Positions 1-7,721 of a stretch of 8,727 nucleotides of DNA are shown in pieces. Each line of letters starts with the position of its first letter. Within the stretch, counting starts at the first letter, position 1. The stretch is taken from positions 1-8,727 of the forward strand of contig JALVCM010000378.1 in the NCBI GenBank assembly GCA_027010005.1. The letters run 5' to 3'. Under the pieces are notes generated by a model, which worked only from the letters and a program-made list of their open reading frames with translations, was not told the origin of the DNA and ran no database searches. The position numbers and the translations under genes are program-made. This DNA comes from Thiohalobacter sp. (GTDB lineage: Bacteria > Pseudomonadota > Gammaproteobacteria > DSM-19610).

Positions 1-2244
<2,244 letters not shown>

Positions 2245-2250
2245 CGCCGC

Positions 2251-2913
2251 CTATTGACTCGCGGTGTCGAGTGTCTCGTCCCGGGCCGCTTTCAGTTCCC
2301 GGAAACGGTTGATGTCGAGCTCGAACTTGTCCCGGATAGCCTGCTGTTCATGCCGGCGGTTTTCAATATATTCGATATTCTGCCGGATCTGGTCGCGTGC
2401 CTCGTGGATCTGTTTCGTGACGGATTCCGGCACGGGTTTGCCCGCGCGCTCCATGCGTGCGGCGCGCTGCTTCTGGGTCGACAGGCGTTCCTTTATTTTC
2501 TGGATACGGCCATTGGTCACGCGGATAATGGCTTCGATGGCCTCGATTTTGCCGTCGCGTGTCATAACCATTTCATCTTCATTGGTGAAGGTGTCGAGCA
2601 GGATACGGTCTTTACGGGCCTGTTCCTGTTGCTTGCGCTCCTGTTCTGCCCGGAGCTTCGCCTGACGCGCTTCTTCCGCGATCTGCTCCGGTGTTTTTGC
2701 GGCCGCACGTGTCTGCACGACAATGCCCTGGCTGTTCAGTGTCTGGCTGCTTTTTTTCGCATACTGTGGCGGAATGTGATCGCCGTACTGCACCTGGCCA
2801 TTTTCATCGACCCATTTTTTCAGTTTCCCGGCCTGTGCGGGGACGACCGACAACGCCACAATGGCGCATAATCCGATGGCTGAGATCTTTTTCATACGAG
2901 CAAGCATTTTCAT
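2251..2913 (-). CDS. Secreted DUF4124-domain protein with a long charged helical tail
   Basis: This is a predicted periplasmic protein of unknown function with 220 residues. Residues 1-28 look like a Sec signal peptide: basic MKMLARMKK, a hydrophobic stretch, and cleavage near AQA|GK. Residues 30-50 (KLKKWVDENGQVQYGDHIPP) carry the DUF4124 pattern, a Lys/Tyr-Trp-x-Asp-x-x-Gly core followed by Tyr-x-Asp and Pro-Pro. From about residue 72 onward the protein is almost entirely charged helix rich in Glu, Lys, Arg and Gln, compatible with coiled coil. This is longer than in many DUF4124 proteins. The start is uncertain: ATG at 2913 has only a weak GGA upstream, and the in-frame ATG at 2895 would still give a good signal peptide. 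Cys16 lies in GLC, which is not a proper lipobox, so a lipoprotein is unlikely. The gene is divergent from the TSUP permease (33-nt gap) and converges on argB. Family membership is fairly sure, but the role is unknown. Confidence 0.8.
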   Translation of the reverse strand: MKMLARMKKISAIGLCAIVALSVVPAQAGKLKKWVDENGQVQYGDHIPPQYAKKSSQTLNSQGIVVQTRAAAKTPEQIAEEARQAKLRAEQERKQQEQARKDRILLDTFTNEDEMVMTRDGKIEAIEAIIRVTNGRIQKIKERLSTQKQRAARMERAGKPVPESVTKQIHEARDQIRQNIEYIENRRHEQQAIRDKFELDINRFRELKAARDETLDTASQ

Positions 2914-2946
2914 GTATATCTGTCCAAATCTGCGAGTAAACGGCCA
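2914..2946. other. Short divergent intergenic gap
   Basis: These 33 nt separate two divergent start codons, so any promoter for either gene must lie partly inside the opposite coding region. TATATC (2915-2920) is a possible -10 for the rightward gene, but no matching -35 is visible. No operator-like palindrome was seen. Both genes may be weakly expressed or share a compact regulatory region. Confidence 0.3.
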
Positions 2947-3702
2947 GTGGAATTCCTGGATCAGTTAGTTCTGTTTTTCATTTCCCTGCTGGCAAACCTG
3001 CTGTCGGCCTTTTCAGGGGGCGGCGCGGGCCTGATCCAGTTACCGGCGCTGATCTTTCTGGGGCTGCCATTCGTGATCGCGCTGGCCACCCACAAGGTTG
3101 CCAGTGTTGCCCTTGGTATCGGCGCGACAGTGCGGCACTTGAGGGAGAGGGGTCTCGAAAAACGGCTTGCCCTGTTTATACTTGCGACCGGTTTGCCGGG
3201 GGTCGTGGTGGGGGCAAACCTGATTGTCGATATCCCGGGCCGGATCGCCGAAGTGGCGCTGGGCATCCTCACGGCGGGGCTGGGCCTGTACTCCTGGCGG
3301 CGCCCTGGTCTGGGGCAGACAGAAAGCTTCACGCACCGGGACCGGCACGGTTTTCTCATCGGCGGAGCCGGCCTGTTTCTGATTGGTGCGTTGAATGGCT
3401 CTCTCACATCGGGCACCGGCCTGTTTGTCACCCTCTGGCTGGTGCGCTGGTTCGGTTTTGAATACAAGCGGGCGATTGCCTATACGCTGGTGCTGGTCGG
3501 GGTGTTCTGGAACGGTGCGGGTGCGTTGACGCTGGGGCTGATTGCGGAAATTCGCTGGGACTGGCTACCGGCCCTGCTGCTGGGGTCGTTGCTGGGGGGG
3601 TATTTTGGCGCACACCTGGCAATCCGACAGGGGAACCGCTGGGTCAAACGGGCATTTGAACTGGTAACGCTGGTGATCGGGATCAAGCTGATTATCGGGT
3701 GA
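2947..3702 (+). CDS. TSUP (TauE/SafE, PF01925-type) membrane permease
   Basis: This is an integral inner-membrane protein of 251 residues, about eight hydrophobic segments, typical of the TauE/SafE family of anion and organosulfur exporters. The two-fold repeat is visible: an N-terminal half with SGGGAGLIQLPALIFLG (23-39) and a C-terminal half with NGSLTSGTGLFVTLWLV (150-166), joined by a polar loop around residues 120-134. The late LGGYFGAHLA (216-225) is also characteristic. The start is GTG at 2947; no strong Shine-Dalgarno sequence is present. Members move sulfite, sulfoacetate, taurine-related compounds or other small anions, and nothing here identifies the substrate. No sulfur-metabolism gene adjoins it. 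It is transcribed alone, divergent from the DUF4124 gene and facing pyrE across a repeat-bearing spacer. Confidence 0.88.
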   Translation: MEFLDQLVLFFISLLANLLSAFSGGGAGLIQLPALIFLGLPFVIALATHKVASVALGIGATVRHLRERGLEKRLALFILATGLPGVVVGANLIVDIPGRIAEVALGILTAGLGLYSWRRPGLGQTESFTHRDRHGFLIGGAGLFLIGALNGSLTSGTGLFVTLWLVRWFGFEYKRAIAYTLVLVGVFWNGAGALTLGLIAEIRWDWLPALLLGSLLGGYFGAHLAIRQGNRWVKRAFELVTLVIGIKLIIG

Positions 3703-3718
3703 GGGGAATGCTGATTAA

Positions 3719-3748
3719 TTCGTCATACCGGATAGTTCGTCATACCGG
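3719..3748. repeat. Tandem 13-bp direct repeat TTCGTCATACCGG
   Basis: Two identical copies of TTCGTCATACCGG lie at 3719-3731 and 3736-3748, with starts 17 nt apart. The second copy runs directly into the hairpin that follows. The arrangement looks like a partial duplication of the left end of a dispersed repeat unit. It lies between the stops of two convergent genes, where it disrupts no coding sequence. Confidence 0.85.
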
Positions 3749-3761
3749 CGCAGGCCGGTAT
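3742..3761. repeat. Perfect 8-bp inverted repeat within a dispersed-type intergenic repeat
   Basis: ATACCGGC (3742-3749) and GCCGGTAT (3754-3761) pair perfectly around the loop GCAG. The flanks, CGTCAT before and CCA after, fit a widespread class of proteobacterial intergenic repeats of the form CGTCATnCCnGC...GCnGGnATCCA. An outer ATCCA (3760-3764) and TGGAT (3780-3784) are also inverted, which suggests the unit continues to about 3820. There the expected second hairpin is degenerate: only CCC-TTC-GGG near 3800 remains. As RNA the hairpin could slow or end transcription from either convergent gene, but no T-tract follows on either strand, so it is not a classical intrinsic terminator. Membership of a repeat family is inferred from form and needs other copies in the genome. 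Confidence 0.7.
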
Positions 3762-3822
3762 CCATGTATTTGAAACCACTGGATTACTCGCTGCGCTCAC
3801 CCTTCGGGCCGCCCTGCGGATG

Positions 3823-4470
3823 TCAGGCTGCAATCCCGTATTTTGCCCGGTAATCAGCAATGGCACTCAGCGCATCGGCATACTCGGGACGCTCCTGCAG
3901 AAAGGTTTGTAACTCTGCCAGGGTGACGATGCTGGCCACTTTCAGACCCAGATCCTGTTCGACTTCCTGGATGGCGGAACGCTCGCCCTGGCCACGTTCC
4001 TGACGGTCCAGGGCAATAACCACACCGGCTGCGCAGGCGCCCGCGGCATCGATGATCTGCAGGGATTCGCGGATCGCGGTGCCGGCAGTGATCACGTCAT
4101 CAATAATCAGCACCCGGCCTTCCAGCGGGGCGCCGACCAGGTTGCCGCCTTCACCGTGGTCCTTGGCTTCCTTGCGGTTGAAGCACCAGGGTGTGTCCGT
4201 GTCGTGGTGATCGGCGAGTGCGATGCTGGTCGCAGCCGCCAGCGGGATACCCTTGTAGGCCGGGCCGAACAGGACGTCAAAGCCAATACCGGCATCCATG
4301 ATGGTCTGCGCGTAGAAGCGCCCCAGTCGCGCCAGGTGACTGCCACGGTTGAACAGTCCGGCATTGAAAAAATACGGGCTGACACGGCCCGATTTCAGCG
4401 TGAACTCACCAAAGCGCAAAACGCCGGCTTCGATGGCAAATTCGAGAAATTCTTTTTTGTAGGACTGCAT
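3823..4470 (-). CDS. pyrE: Orotate phosphoribosyltransferase (pyrimidine biosynthesis)
   Basis: This cytoplasmic enzyme joins orotate to PRPP to make OMP in the de novo UMP pathway. Starting at ATG 4470 the protein has 215 residues, close to the 213 of E. coli PyrE, and a good Shine-Dalgarno sequence sits just upstream. The longer open frame reaching 4707 lies antisense to the exonuclease gene and lacks family similarity, so it is not used. Visible motifs are TLKSG (Lys26), SPYFFN (31-36, Phe34-Phe35), PAYKGI (Lys73), the flexible catalytic loop [11 protein letters not shown] (99-109) and the PRPP-binding [13 protein letters not shown] (120-132). All active-site features are intact. The gene is divergent from a Crc/ExoIII-type gene across 63 nt, an adjacency recalled from Pseudomonas. 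No attenuator-like leader peptide or T-run hairpin is visible in that short gap. Confidence 0.97.
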   Translation of the reverse strand: MQSYKKEFLEFAIEAGVLRFGEFTLKSGRVSPYFFNAGLFNRGSHLARLGRFYAQTIMDAGIGFDVLFGPAYKGIPLAAATSIALADHHDTDTPWCFNRKEAKDHGEGGNLVGAPLEGRVLIIDDVITAGTAIRESLQIIDAAGACAAGVVIALDRQERGQGERSAIQEVEQDLGLKVASIVTLAELQTFLQERPEYADALSAIADYRAKYGIAA

Positions 4471-4474
4471 GGGA

Positions 4475-4481
4475 CTCCACC
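4475..4481 (-). promoter_or_regulatory. Shine-Dalgarno sequence that fixes the pyrE start
   Basis: Read leftward, GGTGGAG precedes ATG 4470 with 4 nt between. This supports 4470 over the longer upstream frame. Confidence 0.75.
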
Positions 4482-4483
4482 GG

Positions 4484-4520
4484 GAACGAAAAAGCTCCGG
4501 TATGATACACGCGCAACGGC
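4484..4520. promoter_or_regulatory. Candidate divergent promoter region between pyrE and the exonuclease gene
   Basis: Both divergent genes must be expressed from about 63 nt. On the + strand TATGAT (4501-4506) matches five of six bases of a sigma-70 -10 box. On the - strand the overlapping TATCAT (4502-4507 reversed) also matches five of six. Neither has a convincing -35 at 16-18 nt. The boxes share almost the same bases, so the two directions might compete. This is a pattern reading only. Confidence 0.3.
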
Positions 4521-4523
4521 AAC

Positions 4524-4528
4524 AGGAG
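4524..4528 (+). promoter_or_regulatory. Shine-Dalgarno sequence that fixes the exonuclease start
   Basis: AGGAG lies 5 nt before ATG 4534. It selects this start over the upstream extension of the same frame, which overlaps pyrE antisense. Confidence 0.8.
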
Positions 4529-4533
4529 AACGC

Positions 4534-5307
4534 ATGCGCATTATCACCATCAATGTTAACGGGATTCGCTCGGCGGCCCGCAAGGGTTTTTTCAGCTGGA
4601 TGGTGCGGCAGCGTGCGGACGTGGTGTGTATCCAGGAAACCAAGGCGCAGGTTCACCAGTTGCAGGACCCGGTGTTCTGGCCGCGTGGCTGGCACGCGTA
4701 TTACCACGATGCGGAGAAAAAGGGCTACAGCGGCGTGGCGATCTACTGCCGGCGCGAGCCGGACAAGGTGATCAGCGGCCTGGGCTGGCCGGATGTCGAC
4801 AGCGAGGGGCGCTATCTCGAAGTCCGTTTTGGCTCGCTGGGTATCGTGTCACTCTATATGCACTCCGGTTCCTCCAGCGAAGAACGTCAGCAGAAGAAGT
4901 TCGAAATGCTGGAGCGCTTCATGCCCTACCTGCGCAAGCTGCGGCGTAGCCGGCGTGAATATGTCATCTGTGGTGACTGGAATATCGCGCACCGCAAAAT
5001 TGACCTGAAAAACTGGCGTGGCAACCAGAAGAATTCCGGTTTCCTGCCCGAGGAGCGGGCGTGGATGGACGAACTGTTTGGCCCGGCCGGCTTTATAGAT
5101 GCTTTCCGGGTCGTCGACCCGCGGCCGGACCAGTACACCTGGTGGTCGAACCGTGGTCGGGCCTGGGAAAAGAACGTAGGCTGGCGCATCGATTACCAGG
5201 TGGTGACGCCGGGCCTGGCGAAACGGGTGCGCAAGGCGCGTATCTACAAGGACAAGCGCTTCTCTGACCATGCGCCCCTGATCATGGATTACGACTACCC
5301 GTTATGA
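4534..5307 (+). CDS. Exodeoxyribonuclease III / AP endonuclease family protein, Crc-like, active site intact
   Basis: This 257-aa protein of the endonuclease/exonuclease/phosphatase fold would cleave DNA at abasic sites and trim 3' ends, using Mg2+, in base-excision repair. Catalytic positions seen are Asn7 (TINVNG), Glu35 (QET), Tyr108 (LYMHSG), Asp148 and Asn150 (GDWN), Asp220 (GWRIDYQ) and Asp245-His246 (SDH). This is a complete ExoIII/ExoA/APE1 set. YTWWSNRG (201-208) corresponds to the aromatic abasic-site pocket. The gene sits beside pyrE, where Pseudomonas carries crc, the catabolite-repression protein that binds RNA with Hfq. From memory, the similarity to Crc is extensive: MRI..NVNGI at the start, ISGLG, GRYL, RREY, KNW, GFL.PERAW, YQV.TPGL, HAPLI.DYD. 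Crc has lost several catalytic residues (GDWN became GSLY, SDH became SQH), whereas here they are kept. Nuclease activity is therefore the better call, and a regulatory role is possible but unproven. It heads a three-gene unit and overlaps the next gene by 4 nt. Names xthA, exoA or crc could all be argued, so no symbol is given. Confidence 0.9.
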   Translation: MRIITINVNGIRSAARKGFFSWMVRQRADVVCIQETKAQVHQLQDPVFWPRGWHAYYHDAEKKGYSGVAIYCRREPDKVISGLGWPDVDSEGRYLEVRFGSLGIVSLYMHSGSSSEERQQKKFEMLERFMPYLRKLRRSRREYVICGDWNIAHRKIDLKNWRGNQKNSGFLPEERAWMDELFGPAGFIDAFRVVDPRPDQYTWWSNRGRAWEKNVGWRIDYQVVTPGLAKRVRKARIYKDKRFSDHAPLIMDYDYPL

Positions 5308-6536
5308 ATGACACGGTAAAAGTCGTCCTGTCCGGCCGTATGCTGGTTGCCTTGCTGATGGGCTTCTCCTCCGGTCTGCCATTGTTGCTGACCGGTTCGG
5401 TGTTGCAGGCGTGGATGACGGACGAAGGGGTTGACCTGGGAACCATCGGCCTGTTCGCGCTGGTGGGCTTGCCCTACACATTGAAGTTCCTGTGGGCACC
5501 GGTGGTGGACCGTTACGCCCTGCCGTTACTGGGACGGCGCCGGGGCTGGCTGTTGCTCAGCCAGGTATGCCTGATGCTGGCCATCGCGGCCCTTGGCTGG
5601 ACGCATCCATCGCAGCACATTCTGCCCGTCGTGCTGGCGGCCCTGCTGGTGACGTTTTTCTCGGCAAGCCAGGACATCGTAATCGACGCCTACCGGCGTG
5701 AGGCGCTGGTCGACCGGGAGCTGGGGCTGGGTGCAGCATTGTATGTTAACGGTTACCGTTTTGGCACCTTGCTGGCATCAGGTGGTGGACTGATACTTGC
5801 CGATTTCATCCCTTTTCCACAAGTTTACCAGTTCATGGCACTTGTTATGATCGTGGGTATTGGAACCACCCTGTTTGCGCCCGAACCCACTGCAGCACAA
5901 GGCTTGCCGAGGACCTTGCGTGAGGCAGTCATCCACCCCTTTGTAGATTATTTCCGGCACCACCATGCCTGGTTAATCCTTTTCTTCATCATCCTGTTTA
6001 AGGTTGGCGATACGATGGCCAGCAATATGACAATACCGTTTTACCTGGATATCGGTTTCAGCAAGACCGAGATTGGTGCTGTGGTGAAAGTATTTGGTTT
6101 TTCTGCTTCACTGGCCGGTGCTTTGCTTGGTGGTGTTGTGATGTTGCGTATCGGGATTTATCGTGCGTTGTGGGGTTTCGGTATTTTGCAGGCCGTCTCG
6201 ACAGCCGGTTTCGCGCTGCTCGCACTAACAGGTTATAACCTGCCAATGTTGACAGGTGTCATAGCCTTTGAAAATCTGAGTGGCGGTATGGGGACCGCGG
6301 CGTTTGTCGCGTTCATGGCCAGCCTGACCAATCGCCGCTTCACGGCCACCCAGTACGCCCTGCTGACCAGCCTGATGGGTATCCCCCGGGTAATTGTCTC
6401 GGCACCGACCGGCTATATGGCGGAAGGACTCGGCTGGATCGGCTTTTTTGTGTTCTGTACCCTGATTGCGATACCCGGGTTGTTACTGCTCACCCGCTTC
6501 AGGGGCTGGCTGGTGGAGACAGAACGTGCTGACTGA
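5304..6536 (+). CDS. AmpG-family MFS permease (probable muropeptide transporter)
   Basis: This 410-aa inner-membrane protein of the major facilitator superfamily has about 12 hydrophobic segments. AmpG proteins import GlcNAc-anhydroMurNAc peptides for cell-wall recycling and indirectly set beta-lactamase induction in some species. Family-type features are GFSSGLPLLLTGSVLQAW (20-37), the motif-A-like segment with Asp69-Arg70 and GRRRGW (77-82), ASQDIVIDAYR (121-131) and a conserved-looking ENLSGGMGTAAFVAFMA (313-329). It is shorter than E. coli AmpG (491 aa) and lacks its C-terminal extension. Signal-like charged loops occur near residues 185-220. Its ATG overlaps the exonuclease stop as ATGA, implying translational coupling, and its last 11 nt overlap the next gene. 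No AmpD, NagZ or AmpC is visible, so the substrate is inferred from family only. A relative with another substrate, such as an acetyl-CoA or metal permease, remains possible. Confidence 0.82.
   Translation: MNDTVKVVLSGRMLVALLMGFSSGLPLLLTGSVLQAWMTDEGVDLGTIGLFALVGLPYTLKFLWAPVVDRYALPLLGRRRGWLLLSQVCLMLAIAALGWTHPSQHILPVVLAALLVTFFSASQDIVIDAYRREALVDRELGLGAALYVNGYRFGTLLASGGGLILADFIPFPQVYQFMALVMIVGIGTTLFAPEPTAAQGLPRTLREAVIHPFVDYFRHHHAWLILFFIILFKVGDTMASNMTIPFYLDIGFSKTEIGAVVKVFGFSASLAGALLGGVVMLRIGIYRALWGFGILQAVSTAGFALLALTGYNLPMLTGVIAFENLSGGMGTAAFVAFMASLTNRRFTATQYALLTSLMGIPRVIVSAPTGYMAEGLGWIGFFVFCTLIAIPGLLLLTRFRGWLVETERAD
6512..6518 (+). promoter_or_regulatory. Shine-Dalgarno sequence that fixes the GTG start at 6526
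   Basis: GGTGGAG, inside the end of the AmpG-like gene, lies 7 nt before GTG 6526. It supports this start over the in-frame ATG at 6466, whose extra 20 residues are Cys/Trp-rich and unlike the family. Confidence 0.7.
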
Positions 6537-7200
6537 TGTTTCACTGCTGTCCGCTTTCCTGGTCGGATTGCTGGGTGGCGTGCACTGTGTCGGCATGTGC
6601 GGTGGTATTGTAACTGCCCTGTCACTGGGGCTGTCGCCCGATGATCGTGCGGTTCGCTGGCGTTACCAGCTTTTCTATAATGCCGGGCGGATTTTCAGTT
6701 ACAGCGTAGCCGGTGCACTGTTTGGCGGTATCGGGTGGCTGGCGTCGCACTGGAGTGGCATCCACCAGGTTCAGCTTGGCCTGCAGTTGATGGCGGCATT
6801 TTTTATGCTTGCCCTCGGGCTGTATCTGGGTGGCTGGTGGAACGGATTGACGCAGATAGAACGGCTGGGTGGCGTGGTCTGGAAAAGGATCGAGCCCCTG
6901 GGGCGGCGTTTCCTGCCGGTGCGCAGTGGCGGCCAGGCATTGCTGCTGGGCACCCTGTGGGGCTGGCTGCCCTGCGGCCTGGTGTACAGCGTACTGGTGT
7001 GGGCGATATCGGCAGGCAGTCCTGCCCGGGGCGCGGCCTTGTTGCTGAGCTTTGGCCTGGGTACCTTGCCGAACCTGTTGTTAATGGGTGTCGCCGCAGA
7101 CCGGTTGGCCGCTCGGGTGCGCGATGTGCGCATCCGGCGACTGGCGGGGTTACTGGTGTGTGGCTTCGGGTTGTATACGCTCTATCGCATCATTCTGTAA
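6526..7200 (+). CDS. TauE/SafE-related (DsbD_2-type) membrane protein with HCxGMCGG motif
   Basis: This small inner-membrane protein has 224 residues from the GTG start and about six hydrophobic segments. The N-terminal HCVGMCGG (20-27) and a second motif LPCGLVYS (138-145) are the signature of the family often annotated as sulfite exporter TauE/SafE or cytochrome c biogenesis transmembrane region (PF13386-like). Paired cysteines at positions 21, 25 and 140 are in or near the membrane and could serve thiol-disulfide or copper handling. From family knowledge, homologues often lie next to ccoGHIS genes for cbb3 oxidase assembly, but none is visible here. It differs clearly from the TSUP permease at 2947. 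The first 11 nt overlap the AmpG-like gene, so it is the last gene of a coupled unit. Its stop lies within the 3' end of the convergent DUF4426 gene. Function is not established. Confidence 0.82.
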   Translation: MLTDVSLLSAFLVGLLGGVHCVGMCGGIVTALSLGLSPDDRAVRWRYQLFYNAGRIFSYSVAGALFGGIGWLASHWSGIHQVQLGLQLMAAFFMLALGLYLGGWWNGLTQIERLGGVVWKRIEPLGRRFLPVRSGGQALLLGTLWGWLPCGLVYSVLVWAISAGSPARGAALLLSFGLGTLPNLLLMGVAADRLAARVRDVRIRRLAGLLVCGFGLYTLYRIIL

Positions 7201-7636
7201 AGAACTGGTGGGAGAATTTGACTTCGTGGGCATCCACATTGTCCCCCGGCTTGACGTGAAGCGTAAAACGTAGCGTTTCCTCGTGTGAAATCGGGAAATC
7301 ACCAATGTAATAAATCGCGTTTCCTTCACGGACTTCCCGCAGTGTGATATCACGCTTCTGGCCCGCCAGGTTAGTGGCACTGGCCGTGATCTCGGCGACA
7401 ACGGGTTTTCCCGCAGTACCCATCACCTTGCGCAGTACAGCGACATTGATCATGCCGCGGTTCTTGCTTCGCTTCAGGCCGTATTCACGTGTTACGGAAG
7501 GTGGCAGGTAGTTGGTGTTCAGGGCATTGAAATGGACAACATAGTCGCCAAAGTCCTGGGAGTTTTCCGCGCTGGCTGCACCCGACAGGGTGACGAGTAC
7601 AGCAAACAGGAAGGGCAACAAGGTTTTCTTGAGCAT
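7190..7636 (-). CDS. Secreted DUF4426-family protein
   Basis: This is a predicted periplasmic protein of 148 residues and unknown function. The chosen ATG at 7636 has a strong Shine-Dalgarno sequence and starts a clean signal peptide, MLKKTLLPFLFAVL, with probable cleavage at ASA|EN (about residue 23). The open frame extends to ATG 7669, but the extra MNKPENRRRIR would be an odd leader. The mature part includes DFGDYVVHFNALNTNYLPP (28-46), AREYG-like VTREYGLKRSKNRG (48-61), INVAVLRK (63-70) and ends FSHQFFTE. This matches the DUF4426 pattern as I know it: a single beta-sandwich-like domain, length normal for the family. In Pseudomonas a homologue, I recall, lies near metW/metX, but no such genes are here. 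Its final 11 nt overlap the end of the convergent membrane-protein gene. It follows the dynamin-like gene in the same direction after 85 nt. Confidence 0.82.
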   Translation of the reverse strand: MLKKTLLPFLFAVLVTLSGAASAENSQDFGDYVVHFNALNTNYLPPSVTREYGLKRSKNRGMINVAVLRKVMGTAGKPVVAEITASATNLAGQKRDITLREVREGNAIYYIGDFPISHEETLRFTLHVKPGDNVDAHEVKFSHQFFTE

Positions 7637-7642
7637 CCGGAT

Positions 7643-7650
7643 TCTCCTTC
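7643..7650 (-). promoter_or_regulatory. Shine-Dalgarno sequence that fixes the DUF4426 gene start
   Basis: Read leftward, GAAGGAGA ends 6 nt before ATG 7636, near-ideal spacing. This argues against the upstream ATG at 7669. Confidence 0.8.
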
Positions 7651-7673
7651 GATTTTCTGGTTTGTTCAATGAA

Positions 7674-7679
7674 ACTATA
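7674..7679 (-). promoter_or_regulatory. Candidate -10 box for the DUF4426 gene
   Basis: Read leftward, TATAGT matches five of six bases of the sigma-70 -10 consensus, 37 nt before ATG 7636. No good -35 stands 16-18 nt upstream. It may let the gene be expressed apart from the dynamin-like gene that precedes it. Confidence 0.3.
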
Positions 7680-7721
7680 GACCAAACCGGCTCGTCAGGG
7701 TTTCCGGGATGTGGACAGGCG

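Noticed and set aside
2254..2871. Rightward 205-codon frame opposite the DUF4124 gene
   Set aside because: It mirrors the charged helical tail as Phe/Leu-rich sequence. The leftward frame has a signal peptide and a recognisable domain, so this is a shadow.
2840..2913. Possible lipoprotein signal in the DUF4124 protein (Cys16)
   Set aside because: The residue before the Cys is Leu and the hydrophobic stretch continues past it. An AQA|G Sec cleavage site fits better.
3742..3761. Intrinsic terminator
   Set aside because: The hairpin is perfect but short, and no T-rich run follows on either strand, so it was called a repeat instead.
4156..4533. Upstream extension of the exonuclease frame
   Set aside because: It lies antisense within pyrE and shows no family similarity. 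The AGGAG site and family N-terminus place the start at 4534.
4471..4707. Upstream extension of the pyrE frame
   Set aside because: It lies antisense to the exonuclease gene. ATG 4470 has a good ribosome binding site and gives the normal PyrE length.
7637..7721. Terminator after the dynamin-like gene
   Set aside because: Only a weak AAACC/GGTTT pairing with a 10-nt loop is present and no T-tract follows.
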